DNA of 64,000 nt from an uncultured Poribacteria bacterium (GTDB lineage Bacteria; Poribacteria; WGA-4E; WGA-3G), in contig OX638316.1 in the NCBI GenBank assembly GCA_951812525.1, forward strand, positions 496,001-560,000, given 5' to 3'. Position 1 is the stretch's first letter, and each line of letters begins with the position of its first letter. Under the pieces are notes generated by a model, which was given only the letters and a program-made list of their open reading frames with translations, was not told the origin of the DNA and did no database searches. Positions 53,642 through 61,803 of this stretch are shown here, in pieces. Both the position numbers and the translations under genes were made by a program.

Positions 53642-56038
53642 TCAATCCTCTTGAAGGCGTTCGGCGAGGTAACTGTTGCGTTCCATGACCTGATTGTTGC
53701 GGATGCAAATAGCAAGTGCTTGTTTGGTGCCGACGATCACGACACGCTCCTTCGCACGGGTAATGCCGGTATAGAGAAGATTCCGTTGTAGCATGAGATA
53801 GTGTTGCGTGTGCAATGGCATAACAACGGCAGGATACTCGCTACCTTGTGCTTTATGGATAGTCGTAGCATACGCCAAGACGAGTTCTCCTAAATCTGCT
53901 GTGTCGTAAGCTACCTGTTTATCGGGGAACTGAATGCGGACTTTTTTGTCGATGTGCTCAATTGCGACAACCCTCCCGATATCGCCGTTAAACACGTCGT
54001 AGTCGTAGTTGTTGCGGATCTGCATCACCTTATCACCGATACGAAAACCACCTATAGTGCGAGATCGATCGGAAAACTGAGATACTTGTCCACGAGAACG
54101 TGGTCCGAAACGCGCCTTTTCCAACGGGTGGGTTGCTGCTGGAGCGGCATATTCGACGTTCAATACCTCTTGGAGGCGTTTGTTGAGACTTTCAGTACCG
54201 AGTGTCCCGCGCCGCATCGGACATAGAAGTTGGATGTCGTCTATGGGATGGTAATCGTAGTGTTGCGGTAGCCGATCAGCAATGAGGGAACATATTAATT
54301 CAACAATTTCCTCCGGGTCGTCTTCTTCTATAAAGAAAAAATTCCGATCCGCGTCGCCAGTGAGCTCTGGAAAATCGCCCTTGTTAATACGATGGGCATT
54401 CATGACGATCATACTCTCCTGCGCTTGGCGGAATATTTCAGTCAATTGGATGACGGGTATCCTCTGCGAATCAATGAGTGACTTGAGGACATTGCCCGCA
54501 CCGACAGAGGGCAGCTGATCGACATCCCCGATGAGGATGAGAGTCGTATTGGGTCGGATTGCTTGCATCAGACGGTTCATCAGGACGAGATCTACCATAG
54601 ATGTCTCGTCAACAATGACCACATCTGTGTCCAATGGGTTCTGCCTATTTCGTTTAAAGGCGTTAATCTGTGGAGAAAATTCAAGAAGCCGATGGATGGT
54701 TTTGGCTTCACCGCCGGTTGTTTCACTGAGGCGTTTCGCGGCGCGTCCCGTGGGTGCCGTTAAGGTGATACGTCTGCCCTGCACTTCAAACAAGCGAATC
54801 ATACCAACGGTCGTCGTCGTTTTACCGGTGCCGGGTCCGCCGGTGAGAATCATCGCACGTGCTGTCATCGCAGTCTGGATGGCTTCGCGCTGCTGTGGTG
54901 CGAAATGGATACCCATCTCCTGCTCCAACTCGGTCAGGACTGCGGTATTGATAGATGATGCTTCTGGCTTTCCGTGGATGAAGCCTTGATCTCCATAAGA
55001 TAGGAGCCGCAAAAACTGGTTTGCGACTCCCAGTTCGGCATAGTAAAAAGGAGCGAGATAGATGGCGGAGTGGTCATCAGTTATCGGTTGTGAGTTGTGG
55101 GTTGAAAGAGGTGCTTGATGCGCGTCAGAAGTTTCTGGCTGAAGACTATTCACTGAAGACTGAGAATTAGTCTCGTAATCGGTATGTATCTCACCTACGG
55201 CAACTCGTTCCTCGGTGTGTAGCAAGTCTGTAAAATCGGGGACCATCACCTCTTCTTTTTCAATGAGGGCAAGGATACCTTCCTCAATCGCTGTCGGCTC
55301 CTGTTCAAGCATGGTTTGGCATGCCTCAATAAGTTCGCCATGATGTTGAAAGACGTGCCCTTCATCTGCCTTTTGGCTCAGAACGTATTTGATCCCCGCT
55401 TCGACTCTGTGTGGCGCGTCCTTATCTATGCCGAGTTTTTGTGCGATTGTGTCTGCCGTTACAAATCCGATGCCGTAAATATCATCTGCGAGACGATAAG
55501 GATTCTCTGTAACGATGGCGATTGCATCGTTTTCATAAGTCTTGTAAATCTTTGCGGCGTGTGTTGTGCTGACATCGTGTGATTGGAGGAAAAGCATAAC
55601 GTTTTTAATTTCGCGCTGTGCCTCCCACGCCTCCTTGATGATTTTCACGCGATGTCGTCCGATGCCAGGGATACGTGCTAACTTTTCAGGCTCCTGCTCA
55701 ATGATATCCATGGTATCCATGCCGAATTTGTGAACGATGCGTGTCGCCATCTTCGGACCGATACCCTTAATCAGACCGGAGCCGAGATATTTTCTTAATC
55801 CGACTACATTTGCGGGCAGGATCGTTTCATACTTCTCAATTTGGAACTGTCTGCCGTATCTGGCATTGTCTACCCACTCACCTTGGAGCAGCAAACTCTC
55901 GCCTGGATTGACAGACGCCAAATTGCCGACGACAGTGATGAGTTCGGAATGGTCTCGCGCGGAAAGCCGACCGACAGTATAGCCGGTATCAGGGTTTTCA
56001 TAGACGATACGTTCAAGTATACCCTGTAGCGTTTCCAT
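53642..56038 (-). CDS. recD2: RecD2-type ATP-dependent DNA helicase
   Basis: A 798-residue RecD-like helicase. The N-terminal OB-like domain and two helix-hairpin-helix motifs (G-I-G-P-K-M-A and I-P-G-I-G-R-H-R) precede an ATPase with Walker A G-G-P-G-T-G-K-T-T near residue 400, Walker B V-I-V-D-E-T-S-M-V-D, and motif V/VI (Y-A-T-T-I-H-K-A-Q-G-S-E-Y). It unwinds DNA 5'-3' in repair and replication rescue. An in-frame Ser/Asn/Asp/Glu-rich insertion at about residues 285-322 is derived from a dispersed repeat. Confidence 0.95.
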   Translation of the reverse strand: METLQGILERIVYENPDTGYTVGRLSARDHSELITVVGNLASVNPGESLLLQGEWVDNARYGRQFQIEKYETILPANVVGLRKYLGSGLIKGIGPKMATRIVHKFGMDTMDIIEQEPEKLARIPGIGRHRVKIIKEAWEAQREIKNVMLFLQSHDVSTTHAAKIYKTYENDAIAIVTENPYRLADDIYGIGFVTADTIAQKLGIDKDAPHRVEAGIKYVLSQKADEGHVFQHHGELIEACQTMLEQEPTAIEEGILALIEKEEVMVPDFTDLLHTEERVAVGEIHTDYETNSQSSVNSLQPETSDAHQAPLSTHNSQPITDDHSAIYLAPFYYAELGVANQFLRLLSYGDQGFIHGKPEASSINTAVLTELEQEMGIHFAPQQREAIQTAMTARAMILTGGPGTGKTTTTVGMIRLFEVQGRRITLTAPTGRAAKRLSETTGGEAKTIHRLLEFSPQINAFKRNRQNPLDTDVVIVDETSMVDLVLMNRLMQAIRPNTTLILIGDVDQLPSVGAGNVLKSLIDSQRIPVIQLTEIFRQAQESMIVMNAHRINKGDFPELTGDADRNFFFIEEDDPEEIVELICSLIADRLPQHYDYHPIDDIQLLCPMRRGTLGTESLNKRLQEVLNVEYAAPAATHPLEKARFGPRSRGQVSQFSDRSRTIGGFRIGDKVMQIRNNYDYDVFNGDIGRVVAIEHIDKKVRIQFPDKQVAYDTADLGELVLAYATTIHKAQGSEYPAVVMPLHTQHYLMLQRNLLYTGITRAKERVVIVGTKQALAICIRNNQVMERNSYLAERLQED
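55075..55172. repeat. TCAGTTATC repeat inserted in frame in recD2
   Basis: This segment of recD2 aligns over about 95 bases with the intergenic element at 58843-58941, including the shared ttgatg..g..tcagaagt.tctg block, the atcagttatc start and the ctgaagact end. It keeps the reading frame. Confidence 0.85.
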
Positions 56039-56108
56039 TTTTTTGTCCGGATTCGTAGGAAGGTGAGCAGCTCACGGTCTCTTTAACCTGCTGACCGTCA
56101 GTTTTAAC

Positions 56109-57341
56109 TTATCCCATTTCCGTCATCAATTTCCGAAAAGCGTTGAGTTGCGGAGGAATGATATGTGTTGTATCGGTTTTATTTTCAAGTGCCTCAATGG
56201 TTTTGAGTCCGTTGCCGGTGATAGCGATAACTATCGATTCATCCCGTCCAATGTGTCCGTTGTCTATCAATTTTTTCGTTGCGGCGAGTGTAACACCACC
56301 AGCGGTTTCAGTAAAGATCCCTTCTGTGGAAGCCAGGAGTTTGATCGCTTCTACAATTTCAGGATCGGTGGCGTGTTCACCGACTCCCCCGGAGTTACGA
56401 ACTGTGTCAACAGCATAGATGCCGTCTGCGGGATTACCGATAGCGAGTGATTTAGCGATCGTATTCGGCTTCACGGGTTTTACAAAATCGCTATTCTCTT
56501 TGTATGTATTGACTATGGGACCACAGCCTTCGGCTTGCGCAACGTGAATTTTGGTATTTGGTTTGTCTATTAAGCCTAAAAGGTGGAATTCTTTGAGTGC
56601 TTTACCAATTTTTGTAATGAGAGAACCACCAGCGGCAGGTGCGATAATATGTGCCGGTGCTTTCCAACCGAGCTGTTCAACGAGTTCAAAGCAGAGGGTC
56701 TTCGAGCCTTCGGCGTAGAAGGGACGGATATTGATATTGACAAATGCCCACGGATAAACACCGCCGATTTCACTGCACAGGCGATTGACCTCGTCATAAG
56801 TCCCAGTAATACCCACAACGGTGGGGGCATAAACGAGAGATGCGACGACTTTTCCGACCTCAAGATCAGCCGGAATAAAGAGGAAACAATTGAGTTTTGC
56901 GATAGCGGCATGCGCGGCAACGGCGTTCGCGAGATTACCCGTAGAAGCGCAGGAGACGGTGTCGAAATCGAATTCCTTTGCCTTGCTCAATGCAACAGCT
57001 ACAACCCGATCTTTGAAAGAGAGTGTTGGGTGGCAGACGGAGTCGTCTTTGATATAGAGCTCTTTGACTCCGAGCGCATCGCCCAGATTCTTAGCTCGGA
57101 TGAGTGGAGTAAATCCGGTGTTGTCCCCATCTGTCGGCTCTCCATCTACAGGCAGGAGATCGGCATAACGCCATAAGTTTTCTGGTCCATTTTCTATTGA
57201 ACGTCTTGAGATAGATTTTTGTATCTCTTCATAATTATAGTCTACTTCCAGAGGCCCAAAACAGAATTCGCAAACGTGAAGCGGTTCTTTGGGATACTTG
57301 TTGTCACATTCGCGGCATCTGAGGCCCAATACTTTTTCCAT
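56109..57341 (-). CDS. thrC: Threonine synthase
   Basis: A 410-residue PLP enzyme of fold type II. N-terminal Cys pairs (C9/C12 and C24/C27) form the zinc-ribbon-like segment of many bacterial threonine synthases; the PLP lysine is K110 in P-T-L-S-F-K-D-R; the later A-A-G-G-S glycine loop binds the cofactor phosphate. It converts O-phospho-homoserine to threonine. The start at 57341 has a good aaggaag ribosome-binding site. Plant-like extended N-terminus is absent. It converges on no gene and lies 70 bases downstream of none of the operons; single unit. Confidence 0.92.
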   Translation of the reverse strand: MEKVLGLRCRECDNKYPKEPLHVCEFCFGPLEVDYNYEEIQKSISRRSIENGPENLWRYADLLPVDGEPTDGDNTGFTPLIRAKNLGDALGVKELYIKDDSVCHPTLSFKDRVVAVALSKAKEFDFDTVSCASTGNLANAVAAHAAIAKLNCFLFIPADLEVGKVVASLVYAPTVVGITGTYDEVNRLCSEIGGVYPWAFVNINIRPFYAEGSKTLCFELVEQLGWKAPAHIIAPAAGGSLITKIGKALKEFHLLGLIDKPNTKIHVAQAEGCGPIVNTYKENSDFVKPVKPNTIAKSLAIGNPADGIYAVDTVRNSGGVGEHATDPEIVEAIKLLASTEGIFTETAGGVTLAATKKLIDNGHIGRDESIVIAITGNGLKTIEALENKTDTTHIIPPQLNAFRKLMTEMG

Positions 57342-57504
57342 TGTTTTCTTCCTTTTCGATTTTTTAACTACCCAGGTTTTCGATAGATTTGAATACCGTC
57401 TCAATAGATAAGTCAGTAGTCAAGAGTCAGTAAAGCGGGTTACCCTCAATCGAAAACCTGTTACATTTCGCAATTCTGATTTATGAATTCTATCAGTTAA
57501 AAAA

Positions 57505-58833
57505 TCAAATTGTCAATTGAATGTTAAATTCGTTTTTCCCGGGTTGCAATGTGAGACGAATAAAAAGTAGGTGTTCTCCTACCCATCTGACATCATCTGC
57601 GTTAGACTCGGTTAGTTGTAAGCCGTCGTGGTCGCCCCAGACTGTTATCCCGTAGGGCATTGCCCTTGTCGATTCTACTGTGATGGCGATATGTAATTTT
57701 GTGCGGTGTCGCGTCGGTGAAAAGCCAGTGAGCGTCGGTTTTTGCGTCACAAGCGGTGACACCTGTTCGCCAGTATAATTTTTAATTTCAACAGGCTCCA
57801 TAGTCCCTTCAACGAAGGTTAATTCACATGCGGCATCGTAATAGCACATTTTTAACGCCGCCTTCGAAACTTCAGTTTCGTCCTGTGTTGTCGGAACTGT
57901 TTCTACAATAGTCGTCGGTTCGGTCCGTTTGCACTGCGTAATATAATCATCAACGATCTCAGAGAGCGACAGCGATTTAGTGTTTTGATTGCCAACAACA
58001 TGAGCGAAATATGCGTCCAATCGTTCCAGTCCCTCTTGTCCGAGTTGTGCGACAGTGTAAGGGTCTATGTGCTCCACATAACCGAGCCAGCGATTCCACG
58101 CGGTGTTCCCTACATAGGTTTCGTAATGCTGCTTCGCTGTCCCGTTTATGAGTGCTGCGCGAAGATTATGGACATCCTCGGCGAGGTGTCCGGCGGTATA
58201 ATACGGAACGCCAACAATTTTCTTAAATGGTGCCGCACCGTCTTCGCCAGTGTCCCTTCGAGTTAGGATGGTATCAATGTACGTTGAAGCCTCAAACGGA
58301 TAAAAGCATCCAAAGCCACCGCGGTCGAGTTCCGCTTTGGATGCCCGAGTATCTTCAGAATCACTATCTTCTTGTTTCCAATGATAACCCCAGAGCCCTC
58401 GGAACCCCGACTGTTCAAGCGTGTCGAGGAAGACATCGTGCTTGAACGCTGCGCCTGCAACACTGGGTTCCGCCCAAGGTATAGCGCGTTTGAGTCTTTC
58501 CCACTCTCTGGTTATATATCCCGGTAGTTTCTCTCGCATTGTAACGAAATGCGATGCCATAGCTTCCGTACTATTACCGGGATTCGCGTTTTGTTCCGCC
58601 TCCCAATTGGCATCCCAGATGGGTTTGGCATCGAGTATCAGCAAAGGCGCATCGCCATTCTCCGTGTGCCACGTCGTGAGCAATTTAGCAATTAATTGGA
58701 CGGACTTGGTGTCTGTTGCCCATGTTATCGGTATACGGTGCTTGTGGGCGACCTCCGCGAGTAGCTGGACACCTTCGAGCAGTCGCTCCCGGTCTTCGCC
58801 TATTGCTGTGCTTACCAATCCATAATTCAACAT
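57505..58833 (-). CDS. Protein of unknown function, possible polysaccharide-deacetylase-like N-domain
   Basis: A 442-residue cytoplasmic-type protein with no signal peptide. Residues about 1-200 (I-P-I-T-W-A-T-D-T, L-L-I-L-D-A-K, G-F-R-G-L-W-G-Y-H-W) hint at the NodB-like polysaccharide deacetylase or a related TIM-like fold, and the last 100 residues form a beta-sandwich (Y-G-I-T-V-W-G-D-H-D-G). No complete catalytic motif is visible, so the function is open. It is a single gene downstream of a repeat element. Confidence 0.7.
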   Translation of the reverse strand: MLNYGLVSTAIGEDRERLLEGVQLLAEVAHKHRIPITWATDTKSVQLIAKLLTTWHTENGDAPLLILDAKPIWDANWEAEQNANPGNSTEAMASHFVTMREKLPGYITREWERLKRAIPWAEPSVAGAAFKHDVFLDTLEQSGFRGLWGYHWKQEDSDSEDTRASKAELDRGGFGCFYPFEASTYIDTILTRRDTGEDGAAPFKKIVGVPYYTAGHLAEDVHNLRAALINGTAKQHYETYVGNTAWNRWLGYVEHIDPYTVAQLGQEGLERLDAYFAHVVGNQNTKSLSLSEIVDDYITQCKRTEPTTIVETVPTTQDETEVSKAALKMCYYDAACELTFVEGTMEPVEIKNYTGEQVSPLVTQKPTLTGFSPTRHRTKLHIAITVESTRAMPYGITVWGDHDGLQLTESNADDVRWVGEHLLFIRLTLQPGKNEFNIQLTI

Positions 58834-58842
58834 TTTTTCAAT

Positions 58843-58941
58843 GATTATCAGTTATCTGTTGTTGGAAACCACCCGTTGAAAGCGGTTTTTGATGTGCATC
58901 AGAAGTCTCTGACTGAAAACTGATAACTGAAGATTAACAGC
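58843..58941. repeat. TCAGTTATC repeat, intergenic copy
   Basis: About 99 bases bounded by the inverted ends tcagttatc and gataactga; related to the insertion in recD2. It sits just upstream of the unknown gene at 57505-58833. Confidence 0.8.
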
Positions 58942-59078
58942 TCACCTTTTGTCCCTTCCGTTGGTGTTCGCATTTAATAACGTAGAGTTACGCCGTTGGG
59001 CTACGCTAAAACAGATCCACGAAGTAGCGATCCGGAGATCGTGCATATACAAGCATCGGGAGCACAAAATCTATTTTA

Positions 59079-59786
59079 CTATTCTAAAAAGACGGTAACA
59101 CCCATGTCCGCATATTTTTGACGGGTGCTGGGGCTGCCATTTCTAAAGCAGACAGCGGTCGTTGTTCCTTCCAAGGCTCTGGCGACGTATTCAACACAAG
59201 CGTCTACGGTCTGGAGTGCATGATTCGGGTGGCTCTCAATACTGAACGTCAGATCAGCGGGACCGAATGAGAGACAATCAACACCAGGTTTAGCGAGGCC
59301 TCGAGCATGCGTAACGGCTTCTATGGATTCGACTTGCATCCAGAGAACACCGTATGAGTTCCACCAATCGGCGTACTCAAGTCGTTCTTTGCCTTCGGAA
59401 TTCACGCGCGGTGCACCACCCCAACTCCGGATCCCCTGTTGCGGGTAGTAGAAAGTAGCGACTGCCTCGTTTACCGTTTCGTCTAATTCAACCTGTGGTA
59501 CCTCAATACCAGAGGGACCTAAATCGAGGTAGTTGCCGATGAGATAGGCGTTTCGGGTATGCTTAATCCGGAAGTTGACGAAAATACCCAGTTCATTCGC
59601 CATATTACAGAAGGCAACAAGTCGATCCTCGTTGTATGGAGAGTGTTGGCTATCCACGGCGACAAAATCATAACCACCCTCTTCGACTTTGGCGACGAGT
59701 GCGTCGGCAGATGCTGCCATAGAGACGTTAGCGCCATAGACGAGTTCCCCGTTATGTATCCGCTGTTTCAAATTTGCTGCTGACAT
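59079..59786 (-). CDS. HpcH/HpaI-family aldolase (2-keto-3-deoxy acid aldolase-like)
   Basis: A 235-residue class II HpcH/HpaI aldolase: G-A-N-V-S near residue 18, V-A-V-D-S-Q-H-S-P (metal or substrate H48), G-I-E-V-P-Q-V and M-Q-V-E-S (E metal ligand), and G-P-A-D-L (D). Relatives include 2-keto-3-deoxy-L-rhamnonate aldolase (RhmA) and hydroxy-heptenedioate aldolase. The start at 59786 has a gagga ribosome-binding site. It pairs logically with the rhamnonate-dehydratase-like gene at 47747-48916, which is distant. A perfect promoter and a leader hairpin precede it. Confidence 0.9.
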   Translation of the reverse strand: MSAANLKQRIHNGELVYGANVSMAASADALVAKVEEGGYDFVAVDSQHSPYNEDRLVAFCNMANELGIFVNFRIKHTRNAYLIGNYLDLGPSGIEVPQVELDETVNEAVATFYYPQQGIRSWGGAPRVNSEGKERLEYADWWNSYGVLWMQVESIEAVTHARGLAKPGVDCLSFGPADLTFSIESHPNHALQTVDACVEYVARALEGTTTAVCFRNGSPSTRQKYADMGVTVFLE

Positions 59787-59883
59787 TGTCATTCCTCGCT
59801 TCTTTGGTGCAGCTTGCAAGCCGAAATTTAGTGTTAAATACTGCCTGCGGTGCCCTCGTACAATTCCGTTTTTCTACAACCTC

Positions 59884-59977
59884 AATAGCATAGTGAGATG
59901 CTATTCCTGAATCAAGCGGACATTACACGTCACACCTGAATCCTTATAATTATACCGCAAAAAGAGTTATCTGTCAA
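59884..59977 (-). promoter_or_regulatory. Consensus promoter and hairpin leader of the aldolase gene
   Basis: On the minus strand: TTGACA, 17 bases, TATAAT (59949-59977), the exact consensus. The 156-base leader contains a perfect hairpin aatagcat / atgctatt with a 6-base loop (59884-59905). No known riboswitch was recognised. Confidence 0.75.
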
Positions 59978-59994
59978 CGGATTTATGTCTGGCA

Positions 59995-60340
59995 CTAGGG
60001 TCATTTAGTTTTCGCGATTTTCATAGATTTTTCGAGGAAGTCGCGATCGGGATTTGCAGGATAAGAGGATTTAGAGAATAAAAGGGTGTGTGGTGAATCT
60101 TTAATTTCACAGTTTTCATAGTAAACCATAAAATATGGTTGATTTGGGAAGATGCCATGAACACAGGTGGTGACTGGGTTTTTGGTAGTTTTGGGGGAAG
60201 GTTAGTTTTATAGTTACTATGAAAATTTCATAGTGTCGATGGATTGTCTGAAGCAGCATTATACAGGATTCGGTCGTCCGTTTTTTCCTTTAGTTTGTAT
60301 GTTCATGGGGTTGGATATAGGTTACTGTATACAGAAAGGG
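59995..60340. other. Hairpin-dense gene-free region
   Basis: This stretch shows no convincing gene. It starts with ctagggtcatttagtttt, a half-element also seen at 63812, and has the motif tttcatag three times (60019, 60114, 60226), two of which are arms of palindromes: actatgaaa-a-tttcatagt (60216-60234) and aaccata-aaa-tatggtt (60124-60140). Confidence 0.5.
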
Positions 60341-60490
60341 GTAGGGAAAGTAGGGGGAAAAGTATACGGAAACTAGTAGGGAAAGTAGGGGAAAGTAGGG
60401 GAAAGTAGGGGGAAAGTATACGGAAACTAGTAGGGAAAGTAGGGGAAAGTAGGGGAAAGTATACGGAAACTAGTAGGGAAAGTAGGGGGA
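60341..60490. repeat. Nested G-rich tandem repeat
   Basis: Three outer units of gtatacggaaactagtagg plus inner 10-base units gtaggggaaa (about three each). GGG and GGGG runs recur about every ten bases on the plus strand, which fits G-quadruplex spacing. No gene overlaps. Confidence 0.9.
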
Positions 60491-60523
60491 ATTTGTATGT
60501 TATGTTGGATTTGGTAATGTTGG

Positions 60524-60543
60524 ACCAAATGGTAACATTTGGT
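60524..60543. other. Perfect hairpin
   Basis: Stem accaaatg / catttggt with loop gtaa, directly after the G-rich repeats. Possible operator or transcript hairpin; no T-run. Confidence 0.4.
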
Positions 60544-60655
60544 GGACTAAAGTTATCAGAAGAAAACCGAGTCTGTATATGGGTTTAGGGCGTATTTTCT
60601 GTGATTTTCTGTTGTTAAAAAATAATTTGGGTGGCAAGTGTAACATTGTTAGAGT

Positions 60656-60847
60656 TCACACCGGCTCCATTACAAAGCGCACTTCGTTCCCGTCCAACAC
60701 GAGGAAAATATCGAACTCCAATTCTGCACCCAGTGACTGTTTCACGGTGTCAAGTGCCTCGCGGACAAGTGGTGCAATCTTCGACGCGAGTTCCAACGGG
60801 GATAAATCTGTTGTAAAGTCTAATTCCACTTCCAATCTGTGTTTCAT
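60656..60847 (-). CDS. Small hypothetical protein (63 aa)
   Basis: A 63-residue acidic alpha/beta protein with an amphipathic middle helix (L-S-P-L-E-L-A-S-K-I-A-P) and strands at both ends. A ggag ribosome-binding site 7 bases before the ATG supports it. The opposite strand also has an open frame, but with no ribosome-binding site and poor composition. No family recognised; about 90 bases of AT-rich DNA follow before the next repeat. Confidence 0.55.
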   Translation of the reverse strand: MKHRLEVELDFTTDLSPLELASKIAPLVREALDTVKQSLGAELEFDIFLVLDGNEVRFVMEPV

Positions 60848-61040
60848 CTGATAACTCCAACTTCACTGTCACGATGATAGTCATGCCATCACGAGAACTG
60901 TGTTACACTTAACTGGTATACTCCCAAACGCCCATTATAAACCCACACCTAAAATAGGTTTATTTGTGTAGGTTATTTTTTATATAGTATACTACATCTT
61001 GGCTTCAAAATCAAATTTATTTTTTTATGCGTTGTATTGA

Positions 61041-61179
61041 TATTATAACCCAACTTGCTACGTATATGATTTTAGGTCACGAACCCTATTTTTCAGCGAG
61101 ACGCGTTCCTTGTCATTTTCGGCACAAAGATGCACAACCTAACAGGTTATGCTACAAGGTGGCAACTTAGGTTATTATA
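61041..61179. repeat. MITE-like dispersed repeat, copy 2 (139 bp)
   Basis: The shorter copy of the repeat at 10391-10555, lacking a 26-base middle segment. It lies upstream of the archease promoter. The remaining gap between 60848 and the archease gene is AT-rich with no gene. Confidence 0.85.
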
Positions 61180-61303
61180 ATATATAGGCGGATAAAAAGT
61201 CAATAAGGTTCTATAGTAAATTTTATAATTAACAATACACTGTGGATTGGCGAGGTTGAGAAATCTAACTCGCAGCGTCAAGAGAGGTGTGCAGCTTTGA
61301 GGA

Positions 61304-61332
61304 TTGACAGCACAAGATTTTCGGGGTATTAT
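61304..61332 (+). promoter_or_regulatory. Promoter of the archease gene
   Basis: TTGACA, 17-base spacer, TATTAT, with a 26- to 41-base leader depending on the start used. Confidence 0.7.
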
Positions 61333-61373
61333 GTTGTCGTGCGTGGAGAAAAATTGTGATGGCGGAGAAGTAC

Positions 61374-61793
61374 ATGGAACCTTATGAATATCTTGAACAC
61401 ACAGCTGATATGGGGCTATTGGTTAGGGGTAAGCATCTGTCTGACCTCCTGAAGAACGCGGCGCAAGGGCTTTTTGATACAATAGCGGTCGTCGATACCA
61501 TTGATGAGACAGCATCAATCGAGATTCATCTTACTGCTGAATCTGTGGAAGAACTGTTTGTGGGATGGCTCGATGAACTCATCTTTCGGCACGAGACAGA
61601 GGAAATTTTCTTTAAGCGAGCGGACATTCACCGGTGTAGCGAAACGGAGATGTCTGCAACGGTTTACGGTGAACCGGTAAATTTTGATAAACACGAGGTC
61701 TACACCGAAATTAAGAGCGTCACATATCACCAATTGAAAGTGCTACAAAAGACCGATGGGAGTTGGTGTGCCCAAGTGATTTTTGATCTCTGA
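61374..61793 (+). CDS. Archease
   Basis: A 139-residue archease: Y-E-Y-L-E-H-T-A-D-M-G-L-L-V-R-G at the N-terminus, D-x-A-x-E-E-L-F-V-G-W-L-D-E-L-I-F near residue 60, and H-Q-L-K-V-L-Q at the end with the metal-binding His/Asp pattern. Archease activates the RtcB tRNA/RNA ligase; rtcB is not in this window. ATG 61374 has a ggag site 7 bases upstream; an alternative ATG at 61359 adds five residues and has a weaker site. Own promoter. Confidence 0.9.
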   Translation: MEPYEYLEHTADMGLLVRGKHLSDLLKNAAQGLFDTIAVVDTIDETASIEIHLTAESVEELFVGWLDELIFRHETEEIFFKRADIHRCSETEMSATVYGEPVNFDKHEVYTEIKSVTYHQLKVLQKTDGSWCAQVIFDL

Positions 61794-61803
61794 GACATCT
61801 CCA

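Noticed and set aside
53608-53715. N-terminal extension of the sialate esterase
   Set aside because: It would overlap the end of recD2, and the signal peptide with ribosome-binding site begins at 53607.
60341-60490. Possible CRISPR array
   Set aside because: The units are tandem, nested and of 10 and 43-55 bases, with no unique spacers between constant repeats.
60579-60851. Plus-strand 90-codon frame in the repeat region
   Set aside because: Antisense to the 63-residue frame, with no ribosome-binding site and a Ser/Asn-rich random-looking sequence.
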